From DATBLE01 sp963837265 (GTDB lineage: Bacteria > Actinomycetota > Thermoleophilia > Gaiellales > Gaiellaceae): a stretch of DNA of 64,000 nucleotides. Below, one piece after another: positions 16,216 through 24,776 of the stretch. The stretch's first letter is position 1, and every line of letters starts with the position of its first letter. The stretch spans positions 186,001 through 250,000 of the forward strand of contig CAWIMQ010000002.1 in NCBI GenBank assembly GCA_963837265.1, in the 5' to 3' direction. The notes beneath the pieces were generated by a model. It was not told the DNA's origin. It did not search any database and saw nothing but the letters and a program-made list of their open reading frames with translations. The translations under genes and the position numbers were made by a program.

Positions 16216-16731
16216 TTAGCGACTCCTTTCCTGTTCAGCCGAGGTGGTGGTGATGAGGCGCGGCGTCCACCGAGCGTCCACTGGGCGGCGGGTTCGACGC
16301 GGCCGAGTTCTGGAAAGACGCTTGGGCATTGAGGTTGCTGGCGCACTCGTCGACGTCCACGCAGCGTCCACGGCCCGCTCGAGCGCGAGTGCATCGAGGA
16401 GCGATACGGCATGTTGCCGGCTGTCGTTGGCGAGGTGGCCGTAGTGCTGGTCGATCATCGCGATGCTCGACCCAATGAAGCGGGATACCGCGAAGACCGC
16501 GATGCCGGCGCGAAGCGCGAACGTCACGTAGGTGTGACGCAGGTCGTAGAGATCACGTAGCGGCTCGACCCCGGCAGCCTTCTGAGCCGGTTTCCAGTGG
16601 CGGCGTCCGAAGTTGCGATAGTCGATCCTCCCACCACGAGTGTTGGGAAACAGGATCGGGTTCTCCGATGGGGCGAGCTGGTCAAGCGCTTCGAGCGCCT
16701 TGGCTTGGAGTGGGACCGCTCGGTTGCTGAG
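16216..16731 (-). pseudogene. Tyrosine integrase, C-terminal half
   Basis: The minus-strand frame enters from the IS1634 copy B end and reads NRAVPLQAKALEALDQLAPS through the catalytic region. It has an Arg box YDLRHTYVT (the canonical first His is Tyr here) and the nucleophile Tyr in IDQHYGHLAND, ending at 16216. Its 5' edge at CTGAG (16727-16731) matches the CTCAG edge of the N-terminal half at 28554-28558. Joined, they read TKTRLSNRAVPLQ without loss. The gene was split by IS insertion and the halves were then moved apart by inversion. The position beside tRNA-Thr is that expected of the island integrase. Confidence 0.9.
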
Positions 16732-18697
16732 CGGAGTTCCGCAGTTGATGGGCATTTGAGGGCGGTTTCGGGGTCGGGTTTGGCTTTGTAGAGCCAAATC
16801 GGTGTGTCCGCGGGCGCGGAAACGTGGGCACACGCTTGGTCGGTGTCAGCGGTTTGTCGTCCGGTGTTGCTCCTAGAGTGGTGGGCATGTATTTGCGGAC
16901 GACGCAGCGGCGGCGGAAGGACGGCTCGATCGTCCGCTATCTGCAGCTGGCGCACAACCGGCGCGCGGTTGGGGTGACGCGGGCGGAGGTGCTGCTGAAC
17001 CTCGGCCGCGAGGACGAGCTCGATGTTGAGGGGCTGCGCCGGTTGGCGCGCTCGATCCGCCGCTACACCGACCCGGGCGCCGAGGACGGCGGTCGGATCG
17101 AGCCGGCCGAGGGGCTTGAGGTGGTCGGCTCGCGCCCGCTCGGCGGCGCCTGGCTGTTGGATGCGTTGTGGCGGCGGCTGCGGATCGCGGAGACGCTCGC
17201 TGAGCTGCTCGGCGCGCGCCGGTTCGCGACCGATGTCGAGCGGGTGCTGTTCGCGCTGGTCGCGAATCGGGCGCTTGCGCCTTGCTCGAAGCTGGCCGCG
17301 GCCGAGTGGGTCTGCGAGGACGTGGCGATCCCGGGGCTCGAGCGGATGGACGACGATCAGGCCTACCGCGCGCTCGACCTGCTGGTCGAGGCCGACGCGG
17401 AGGCGAAGCTGCAGGAGGCGGTCTTCTTCGCCTGCGCCGACCTCTTGAATCTCGAGGTTGATCTGCTCTTCTTCGACACCACCTCGACCTATTTCGAGGC
17501 CGAGCCCGACAGTGCCGCCGATGGCGAGGCGGAGCAGGCGCCCTTCCGGGCGCTCGGCCACTCGAAGGACCACCGGCCCGACCTGCCGCAGGTCGTGATC
17601 GGGCTGGCGGTCACCCGCGAGGGGATCCCGGTGCGGGTCTGGGTCTGGCCCGGCAACACCAACGACCAGACCGTGATCAGCGAGGTGAAAGACGACCTGC
17701 GCGGCTGGCGGCTCGGCCGCTGCGTCTGGGTCGTCGACCGCGGCTTCTCCTCCGATGCCAACCTGCGCTACCTGACCCGCGGCGGCGGCCACTGGATCGC
17801 CGGCGAGCGGATGCGCGACGGCTCCCCCAACGCCCAGGCCGCGCTCGCCCGTCCCGGCCGCTACCAGAGCGTGCGCGACAACCTGCGCGTCAAGGACGTC
17901 CGGATCGGCGCCGGCGACAGCCAGAAGCGGTTCGCCGTCTGCCACAACCCGGCCGAGGCCGCCCGCGACAAGGCCGAGCGCGACGCCCAGCTCGCCCGGC
18001 TCGAGGCCGAGCTGGAACGGATCGAAGCCGGCCGGCGCAAGGCGAAGACCGACAAGCAACGGGCAGCGCACACGCGCGCCGAGTGCGCCCTGCGCGACCA
18101 CCCGACCCTCTCCCGCTACCTGCGCCAGACCGCGAGCGGTCGCCTCCAGGTCGACCGTCGCAAGGTCACGGCCGAGCAGCGCCTGGACGGCAAGTACCTG
18201 CTCTCCTCCTCCGACCCCGATCTCACCGCAGAGGAGATCGCACTCGGCTACAAGAACCTGCGCGAGGCCGAGCGCTCCTTCCGCGACCTGAAGACCACAT
18301 TGGAGCTGCGCCCCGTCTTCCACCGGCTCGAACACCGCATCCGCGCCCACGTCATCGTCTGCTGGCTCGCCCTCCTGCTGATCCGGATCGCCGAACGCCA
18401 AAGCGGCCAGAGCTGGCGGCGCATCACCACCGAGCTCCAACGCCTCCACCAGGTCACCCTGCAAGGCCCCGCCGGCACCGTCCAGCAGACCACCCGGCCG
18501 ACCGACGCCCAGCACGCCATCCTCACGGGGCTCGAGGTCGAGCCGCCGCCCCGGATCACCGCGCTCGAACCAGCCTGACGCCCCTCTCACCGCCCGCCAG
18601 CTGTAGGCACACGGCTGCCACGCCCCCTGGACGCAAAAATCCCTGCTAACACCCGTTTTCTATGCCGGATGCGCGCCCATCAACTGCGGAACTCGGG
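16732..18697 (+). mobile_element. IS1634-family element, copy B
   Basis: 1966 bp, same ends and internal sequence as copy A. The left edge carries target CTGAG (16727-16731). The matching CTGAG is not at its right edge but beside copy C at 28554-28558 (as CTCAG on the plus strand), which is the footprint of recombination between two inverted copies. Confidence 0.92.
16887..18578 (+). CDS. IS1634-family transposase (copy B)
   Basis: The 563 residues are identical to copy A as far as I can compare, with the same catalytic motifs. ATG lies 155 bp inside the left end, as in the other copies. The intact frame and identity across four copies suggest recent transposition and possible current activity. 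Confidence 0.9.
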   Translation: MYLRTTQRRRKDGSIVRYLQLAHNRRAVGVTRAEVLLNLGREDELDVEGLRRLARSIRRYTDPGAEDGGRIEPAEGLEVVGSRPLGGAWLLDALWRRLRIAETLAELLGARRFATDVERVLFALVANRALAPCSKLAAAEWVCEDVAIPGLERMDDDQAYRALDLLVEADAEAKLQEAVFFACADLLNLEVDLLFFDTTSTYFEAEPDSAADGEAEQAPFRALGHSKDHRPDLPQVVIGLAVTREGIPVRVWVWPGNTNDQTVISEVKDDLRGWRLGRCVWVVDRGFSSDANLRYLTRGGGHWIAGERMRDGSPNAQAALARPGRYQSVRDNLRVKDVRIGAGDSQKRFAVCHNPAEAARDKAERDAQLARLEAELERIEAGRRKAKTDKQRAAHTRAECALRDHPTLSRYLRQTASGRLQVDRRKVTAEQRLDGKYLLSSSDPDLTAEEIALGYKNLREAERSFRDLKTTLELRPVFHRLEHRIRAHVIVCWLALLLIRIAERQSGQSWRRITTELQRLHQVTLQGPAGTVQQTTRPTDAQHAILTGLEVEPPPRITALEPA

Positions 18698-18731
18698 TGA
18701 GGGTGCCCTTCTCGTCCAACGAGGACCGACG

Positions 18732-18866
18732 ATGGACCTGGTCGTGAATACCTACCGGCCTGAATACCGAGGCGGCGAGAGAGTCGAGCGGCCATATCCC
18801 GGCCAGGAAGCGTTCGCGAGGATCGGTCGGCGGCGCGACTTCTGGGTCAACCACCGCGATCTCTAG
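18732..18866 (+). CDS. Short ORF or 3' remnant next to IS copy B
   Basis: The 44 codons from ATG 18732 (MDLVVNTYRPEYRGGERVER to FWVNHRDL) lie immediately right of the IS and may be the tail of a gene whose front was removed by IS-mediated rearrangement. No family is recognised. The right flank of copy B and the right flank of copy C do not share a target repeat, consistent with a lost segment here. Confidence 0.3.
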   Translation: MDLVVNTYRPEYRGGERVERPYPGQEAFARIGRRRDFWVNHRDL

Positions 18867-18884
18867 GACACGCGGGTTCGGCTA

Positions 18885-19994
18885 CTAGGCCCAGAGAAGC
18901 GCGACGAGCAACATGACCGCGAGCGTCGCGAGTACGAGGAGAAGGAAGGCCGGAGCTCGCGAGATCCGTGCAGCGCGGGTCCAGCCGTTCGAGGTGAGCA
19001 ACTGTCGACCGTTCATGTCGATGTCCTCCGTGCGGTCGGACAGGAACGGTCGCCACACATCTTCGAATGTCGGGAGGAGCGAGTCCGGAGTGAAGGCTGA
19101 TGAGTGGGCGCCGCCGATCATGAGGATGTTCCGGATCGGGTCTTCATGGTCGATGAAGCCGGCTGTGCCGGAAGGACCAGAGTCGGGGATGAAGTGTTCG
19201 GCGAGTCGAACCCAGGGGTCTCGATCGCCGCAGTAGTTCAGTACGGCGGAGACCTGCCCTCGCGCGAGAGCGGCAGACCACGGCCAGTCTGGTCGAACGA
19301 TCGATCCGACGAGAATCAGCTTCCCCACGCGAAGCGATGCGTCTTTCTCGAGGGCATGAGCGACGATCCAACTGCCGAAGCTGTGCGCGATCACGTCCGG
19401 CGGTGGCGTCGCCGACCCGAGCGTCCGGTTGATGTCGTTCTGAGCCTCCGCGACGTCCGTCAGGAAGCGCCGGACGAGACGGCGTTGCAACGGGGGAATC
19501 AATGCGCTCACCAGGATGCGCCCGTACTTCCAGTTCTTGAATGGAACAGTGCGTCTGAATTGGCGATCGACCAGCCATTGCAGTTCTTCCTGCCAGGGGC
19601 CGAGAGTGCGGATGCCGTGTAGCGCGATGATCCATCCCAGATCACGTGAGCGCGGCCGGTCGAGCGAGTACCGAACTTCGCGCCGCGGCTCGCCCTCCGC
19701 GAGATCTGCGCCACAGCGGCCGCAGCGCCCTTCGCGGATTGATTCGTTGCTGAGGATCACCTCGCATCCCTCGTTAATGCAGACGCGGCGCTCCTGCCGT
19801 GCGAACACAGCGTGCTCGGTCAGGGCTTCGGCGATGCGCGCCGCTTGTTCGCTCCCAACATTGACCAGCTGGCCGAACGTGCCGACGTCAAGGTCAACGG
19901 AGTCGGTTGCACGAAGCCAAGAAAGCACGCGGTCCTGCGCGCCGGCGTCAACGTCGTCGAGACACTCCAAGGCCGCTCGAGCGGGGGAGATCAT
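18885..19994 (-). CDS. Membrane-anchored alpha/beta hydrolase with zinc ribbon (candidate effector)
   Basis: ATG 19994 overlaps the upstream stop (ATGA), giving 369 residues; a longer start at 20033 would overlap further. The N-terminus (about 1-65) is a helical, winged-helix-like region. C-x4-C and CGRCG motifs (about 70-95) suggest a zinc ribbon. Residues about 120-335 form an alpha/beta hydrolase with LGWIIALHGIRT, a nucleophile Ser in VIAHSFGSW, Asp in GDRDPWV and His in GGAHSSAF. The last 23 residues are one membrane helix. Lipase/esterase-like effectors that attack membranes are known in bacterial defence and conflict systems, and the last position in this operon fits that role (inference). 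Confidence 0.7.
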   Translation of the reverse strand: MISPARAALECLDDVDAGAQDRVLSWLRATDSVDLDVGTFGQLVNVGSEQAARIAEALTEHAVFARQERRVCINEGCEVILSNESIREGRCGRCGADLAEGEPRREVRYSLDRPRSRDLGWIIALHGIRTLGPWQEELQWLVDRQFRRTVPFKNWKYGRILVSALIPPLQRRLVRRFLTDVAEAQNDINRTLGSATPPPDVIAHSFGSWIVAHALEKDASLRVGKLILVGSIVRPDWPWSAALARGQVSAVLNYCGDRDPWVRLAEHFIPDSGPSGTAGFIDHEDPIRNILMIGGAHSSAFTPDSLLPTFEDVWRPFLSDRTEDIDMNGRQLLTSNGWTRAARISRAPAFLLLVLATLAVMLLVALLWA

Positions 19995-21064
19995 GCCGAC
20001 GCGTACGTCCCGAGGTCGGCCATGACGCTCCATACCTCATCGGCGGTCATCTTCCCCCAGAGAAGCACGCGGGCTTCGCGGCCGTACAACCTCAGGTGCA
20101 GTTCGCGCCGTTCGACCTCGGTAGATCCCGTCGGGGTGAGGAAGCAATCGCCAGAACCGCCGCTGAAGCGGGCCGGGTCGACCGCGCGGCGGACATCGCG
20201 CACCGCGGCATCGTCTTGGTAGCTGCCCGCCTCGGAGGCCGCTGCGAGCCGGATGGTGGCGGCGGCACTCTGAAAGACCGTGAAGTTCACGCGCACTGCC
20301 TGCTCGACACCCGTGTCGGCCGCGTCCAGTCCCGCCGAATCGAGCTGTGTGATCACTTGCGCGATATCCAGTTGGGGCCAAGCTTGTCTCTCGGTAATAG
20401 TTGAATCGACGATGTCGAGAACCAAATCGCGCTGCTCGGCATAGTCGCGCTCCTCGCGTCGGGCGATCAATACCGCCGCAAGGCCAGTGTCCAAGCGACA
20501 TTCGAATCGGGCTGCGACCCGCGACCCGCGGCGCTCGTATGCATGGAACTCGATTTCGTCGCCCTCCCGTTCCTCCTCGAAGTCCAGATCCTTTCGCCGA
20601 ACGAGGGCGGCACTTCCGCGAACCCAAAGAAACGAGATGTCTGTCGGTGAGTGGCGGATCGTCGCGAGTGCGAGCTCCTCCCCAGGGTCGAGCGGAATGT
20701 TCGCATCAATGAACCCGTCAAGACCGGCGGCTGCCAGGCGCCGAACAAACCCATCTCGTCCACGAAGCTCAGCCACGTCGCCGTCAGACAGGTGGAAGAC
20801 GTAGGCGTGCTGGTTTCCCCAACCCTCCACATCGGCGAGCCATGCCTCGAGATCGGTCCGGCGTACTCGGCCGTCTGCGATCGCCTCGCGCAGATGCGCT
20901 TCGAACTGCTCCTTGTTTGTGCCCAGTCGAAGTTCCTTGGACCGGAGGAGCTCTCGAATGAAGCGGTTCCCCTGGAGGAGGACAAGATCGAGGAGCTGAT
21001 CGATCGTTGCCTCTGTCCAGTCGCCTGTAGCGTGACTGTTCGGCATCAGCCCGATCTTCGACAC
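19991..21064 (-). CDS. Unknown protein with SAP-like N-terminus
   Basis: The 357 residues start at a GTG preceded by GAGGAGG. I do not recognise the full protein. The region FIRELLRSKELRLGTNKEQF followed by EAHLREAI resembles a SAP-type nucleic-acid-binding helix-extended-helix, and DLEAWLADVEGWGNQHAYVF follows it. The remainder is mixed alpha/beta without catalytic motifs. It lies 41 bp after the HNH-like gene and overlaps the hydrolase gene by 4 bp, so it is made together with the hydrolase. An adaptor or sensor partner of the hydrolase is a reasonable guess. Confidence 0.6.
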   Translation of the reverse strand: MSKIGLMPNSHATGDWTEATIDQLLDLVLLQGNRFIRELLRSKELRLGTNKEQFEAHLREAIADGRVRRTDLEAWLADVEGWGNQHAYVFHLSDGDVAELRGRDGFVRRLAAAGLDGFIDANIPLDPGEELALATIRHSPTDISFLWVRGSAALVRRKDLDFEEEREGDEIEFHAYERRGSRVAARFECRLDTGLAAVLIARREERDYAEQRDLVLDIVDSTITERQAWPQLDIAQVITQLDSAGLDAADTGVEQAVRVNFTVFQSAAATIRLAAASEAGSYQDDAAVRDVRRAVDPARFSGGSGDCFLTPTGSTEVERRELHLRLYGREARVLLWGKMTADEVWSVMADLGTYASA

Positions 21065-21105
21065 GATCCGGTGTCCTCCTCAGAGATTCGCACTCGTCTA
21101 GGCGT

Positions 21106-21996
21106 TCACCAGTTCAGAGAGATGACACCCGGGAGGGGACGGAGGAAGTTCGTGTCCACTCCGAGAGGGTCGCGACTCATTCCGCCGTAGCTTCCCGCTC
21201 CGAAACGCAAGCGGGGCCCTTTCAGCCAGGTCATCTCGTCCGGCGCGGTCGCTGGTAGACGCGTGAGGTCCAAGGGAAGCGCTTCCGTGATGGGCCAAAG
21301 CCGAAGGGCCGTACCCTCGGTCTCGAGTGGGTGTCTGATCTCCCAGCCTGGGTGGTAGACGAGGCTGATGTCGAGGAAGCCTGCGTTCGCAAAATCGATT
21401 CCGAACTGAAGGCTCCGAAACTTGATTGTTCGTCCCTCTTCGATGATGGTCGGGAGAGGGACACGACGCGGTTCGGAGACGGATGGTGCTCGCAGGTCGC
21501 GGCGCGTGAGCCACAGCGATAGCGTCGTCGGCGGGGCGGAGGTGGTCATCGCCCAGCCAAAAAGGTCTTCGTCCGCTGGGTCAGGGCCCCATCGGTGGGC
21601 TTCAAGCCCTCCCTCTGAGTCGACAGCCTGCGGGTGCGCCAGGAGCAGCCACGTCTTGAGGAGCCAGAGTGCGAGGGTGGTGGTTGCACTCGGGTCGAGC
21701 GAGCGCGCGCCGGCCATGAGCTGGCGGATCACTGGCTTTGCCGGCTCTTCGAAGCGGCTATTGAGCTTGCCGTTGCACACTTGACACATCGGCAGTGTCG
21801 TGCGCGGGAAAACAGATTGCGAGCGAGGGGTTACCCCATCGCGCTTCGTGACTACCACGCCCTGCTTGTACGGTGTGTATGGCCCCGTTTCGGCAGCGAA
21901 TCGATCTAGAAACCATCTCGGGAGTACGTGTTCTCCTCTCCGAGTTGGGTCGGCGCGATGGCAGAGGGCGCATTTGATGCCGTCAAACTTTCGCAC
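21106..21996 (-). CDS. HNH-like zinc protein (putative nuclease)
   Basis: The 296 residues begin at GTG. Near the N-terminus CALCHR, then GEHVLPRWFLDRF, then PMCQVCNGKLNSRFE around residue 70 form the pattern of an HNH endonuclease core: two CxxC pairs and a His-containing segment, with Asn of CNG in the HNH position. The C-terminal two thirds are unrecognised. Family members cut DNA. It sits 50 bp after the HEAT-like gene in the same direction, within the defence-like run. Confidence 0.6.
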   Translation of the reverse strand: MRKFDGIKCALCHRADPTRRGEHVLPRWFLDRFAAETGPYTPYKQGVVVTKRDGVTPRSQSVFPRTTLPMCQVCNGKLNSRFEEPAKPVIRQLMAGARSLDPSATTTLALWLLKTWLLLAHPQAVDSEGGLEAHRWGPDPADEDLFGWAMTTSAPPTTLSLWLTRRDLRAPSVSEPRRVPLPTIIEEGRTIKFRSLQFGIDFANAGFLDISLVYHPGWEIRHPLETEGTALRLWPITEALPLDLTRLPATAPDEMTWLKGPRLRFGAGSYGGMSRDPLGVDTNFLRPLPGVISLNW

Positions 21997-22046
21997 TAGG
22001 ACAGGCTCGCGGAGTTGAGCGGACGAGATCGACGCGTTGTGTTGTC

Positions 22047-24776
22047 TCAGCGTTCAAAGGCTGCGAGTGCCTTCTCTAGCCCATAGGTTCGAAGGCGCGC
22101 GAGTTGATCAATCGCATCCAGGCAGCGTGTTCGTAGCGCTTCGTTTGTGTCGGTGGCTTGATAGACGCGTAGCAGTATCTGTGCAGCGTGGTCGGCGTCG
22201 ATTCCTCGGGCATTGAATCGGTCATTGTCCGCTAGAAGCAGCCTTCCGAAGCGCTCGCAAGCCGCGATTGTCGGTTCGATCGGGGGATCGCGCGCGTCGT
22301 CGAGCACCCAGAAGAGGTGGTGTGATCCGTCCGCGAACGCGGGCGATTCGACGAACGCTGCAAGGAGGTCGGCGTACTCCTCTGCACGGAGGTCCTTGAA
22401 CGCGTGGAACGCACTGGCGGCCTCTTCGCGTACTTCTTTATCTGGGTCGGAGAAGAGATGGGTCAGCAATGGTTTGACCTGCGCTCCCACATCGGCGTTG
22501 GCGATGTTGGCCGAGGCGACCTGGGCCGCTCCCAGTCGCACCGGTGCGTTGTCGTGTCTCGTTGCCTCCCACGCGAGACCACCTGCCTGGGGGGCGAACA
22601 GGTAGGTCATGACCGCCACGCGTCCCGCCACCTGTTGAACCGACGTGAGCGGTGAGTTGAGCATGCGTTCAAAGATTGGGATCAGTTGGGTGAAATGCGT
22701 CCGAGCCGCCTGCGGCAGGAATCGCTCGACGTGGGGCGTTGCCAGAAGCTCGTCGTCGCAGTCGACGAGGTCGAGGGTGAGCGTGACCGCGAGCTGAGGG
22801 TCGCGCGGGAGGATGGCGCGAAGGATCTGGGCGACGCATGATCGAACCGCAACAGAGGGGTCGCGTACGAGCTGTTCGAGCGTTACGCCCAGCGCTTGCG
22901 TATCGGTGCGGTCGTGTGCGATCAGGTAGACCAGCGTCTCTGCGGCGCTTCCACGCACGCTATTGATGCCTGCGGTATAGGGATCGCCGCCGTAATAGGG
23001 CGACTCAGCGCCGCGGGGTGTCTCCTGCCAGCTTTCGGCTTCCGGGTGCGGATCGCGGGTTGCGTACCAGATGACTAGTTCGATTAGGTCGTCCGGGACA
23101 GCGCTGTCGACGGCGAGCCTCCCAATGGGGTCAGTGATCCATCGTCCGGTTGGACGTCCAGGCAGAGCGTGGCAGCGTCGACAAACCGTGCCGACAACTT
23201 CCGCGTCGACGGCCTCGTCAGTCGTGGCGAGGGCGCGAAGAACCGCGTCGAAGAAGCTGGTGTGTGCGGTGTCCGGAATGCGTGTGGTCAGGGACGCGAA
23301 GCGACGAGGGTTTTCTTTCGCCTGCCGCTCGAGTTCGCTCGCGAGCTCCTCTGCGCCGCCGCGGAGGCTGTCGCCAACGTGCGTCCAGTCGCGGCCGTGG
23401 CGGGAGTAGTGATCGATCGCCTTGAGCCACTGTTCGTCGGACATCTTCTCGGCCGCGGCCTGCGGGATCGGCGAGCCGACGAAACCGCCGATGATCCCTC
23501 TGGGCGGTGAAGGTTGTTCGCGCTCGAACTTCCGTTGTAGTTCTGCGAGTCGATGCTGGCCCTCGTCGGACAGGAGAGTGGGAGAAATGCCGCTGAGGAG
23601 TACAAACTGGGAGTGTCCGGATGCCTGCAGCCCGTCCGCGCTCCTCTCCCAATGCGTGTAGTAGCTCATGAGAACAGTCTCGATATGGCGACGGTGTTCC
23701 TCTGTCAGGTGCGGGAAGATCGCGCCGAGGAGTTCGCGAGCCGCCCAGTGCGCGTCATCCATGTAGCCGGCGCGAAGGCGTCGTTTGTCTCCCAAGAGGT
23801 AGCTCGCTGCCACCTGGGCTAGTGCTTCGGGAGCCCCAAGAAACCCTCGGATCAGAAGGTAGTTCAGTGTGTCTGAGTTCTCGCGTGCGAGTTGATCTGC
23901 TGTCTCTTCGAAGCGCTCTGAATCTGTCCGCGCCAACTCTCCCAAGGCGTGTTCCATTCCGCTAAGCAGCGCCGCAGCGGTCCCGTGGCGTTCGTCCCGG
24001 TAGCGATACGACCACACCAGATCTCTCGGCAGGCGCTCGTCATTCGGCTGTGTTGTTGAAGCGATCACGCGTTGGAAGAAGGGAAGAAGTCGATCTACGA
24101 AAGCCTCGGGTGCTCCATCGGCCGCCTTCAGGAAGAACTCGTAGTTGTGTGTGTGGTCGGGGATCGTGCCCTCTGCACGGTCGAACGGGTTCGTGATCCC
24201 ACGCTCCTCCGCCAGGCGGAGTCGCCGCTGTAGGTAGTGCTCGATGTACTCAACCGCCCACAGCGCGCGCTCTTCGAGTCCAAAGCCGACATCCCAGAAG
24301 TCGCTGTTGGTCGCGATGGCCCCGCGTGCATCGTCGAGTGTCCCGGCGTCGATCAGTTGCAGGACGAGCTCGAAGAATCGGCGGTCACTGCCCAGGTCTG
24401 ACCACTGCGCGAGAGCGACTAGGCGCTTGTTCCATTGCTCGGAGCTGTCAACAAATGGCTCGAGAAGCTCGGCGACACGCGATGGGTTCCATCGCTGTGC
24501 CGCCCGAAGTACCGACACAGTCCGGTCGACCACTCGGTCGTCATCGCGTCGCAGTCGCGCTGCGATAGCGCCCTCACGGTCTGCAAGCTTGAACCACGGT
24601 TCCTGGTAGAGCAGTCCCCACGCTTGATCCGCATAGTCACGTTCAAGGTCGTCGAGCATTGGTTCGACGATGCGCCATTCCTCGCGTGTCGGCTCTGTGA
24701 TCGCTCCCAACCAGTCGAACACGAGCGCCTTGATGTGGAAGCGGATGCTAGCCACGAAGGATCGCCTCGAGGTCAC
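22047..24776 (-). CDS. HEAT-like repeat protein, probable C-terminal sensor of the STAND NTPase
   Basis: The 909 residues have no catalytic motif. The C-terminal half is built of HEAT-like helical repeats (QLVRDPSVAVRSCVAQILRA, LTSVQQVAGRVAVMTYL, DNAPVRLGAAQVASANIANA, SDPDKEVREEAASAFHAFKD). The first residues that look homologous to STAND proteins, SIRFHIKALVFDWLG, begin just where the upstream STAND frame ends, and the two ORFs overlap by 29 bp in different frames. In related proteins this region normally follows the NTPase in one chain. So this is either a broken single gene or a genuinely split receptor. Helical repeats in such proteins bind the trigger, often a phage protein. Confidence 0.7.
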   Translation of the reverse strand: MTSRRSFVASIRFHIKALVFDWLGAITEPTREEWRIVEPMLDDLERDYADQAWGLLYQEPWFKLADREGAIAARLRRDDDRVVDRTVSVLRAAQRWNPSRVAELLEPFVDSSEQWNKRLVALAQWSDLGSDRRFFELVLQLIDAGTLDDARGAIATNSDFWDVGFGLEERALWAVEYIEHYLQRRLRLAEERGITNPFDRAEGTIPDHTHNYEFFLKAADGAPEAFVDRLLPFFQRVIASTTQPNDERLPRDLVWSYRYRDERHGTAAALLSGMEHALGELARTDSERFEETADQLARENSDTLNYLLIRGFLGAPEALAQVAASYLLGDKRRLRAGYMDDAHWAARELLGAIFPHLTEEHRRHIETVLMSYYTHWERSADGLQASGHSQFVLLSGISPTLLSDEGQHRLAELQRKFEREQPSPPRGIIGGFVGSPIPQAAAEKMSDEQWLKAIDHYSRHGRDWTHVGDSLRGGAEELASELERQAKENPRRFASLTTRIPDTAHTSFFDAVLRALATTDEAVDAEVVGTVCRRCHALPGRPTGRWITDPIGRLAVDSAVPDDLIELVIWYATRDPHPEAESWQETPRGAESPYYGGDPYTAGINSVRGSAAETLVYLIAHDRTDTQALGVTLEQLVRDPSVAVRSCVAQILRAILPRDPQLAVTLTLDLVDCDDELLATPHVERFLPQAARTHFTQLIPIFERMLNSPLTSVQQVAGRVAVMTYLFAPQAGGLAWEATRHDNAPVRLGAAQVASANIANADVGAQVKPLLTHLFSDPDKEVREEAASAFHAFKDLRAEEYADLLAAFVESPAFADGSHHLFWVLDDARDPPIEPTIAACERFGRLLLADNDRFNARGIDADHAAQILLRVYQATDTNEALRTRCLDAIDQLARLRTYGLEKALAAFER

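Noticed and set aside
10933..18697. Composite transposon bounded by IS copies A and B
   Set aside because: Each copy has its own target sequence (A has GATGC on both sides; B shares CTGAG with copy C), so they inserted independently.
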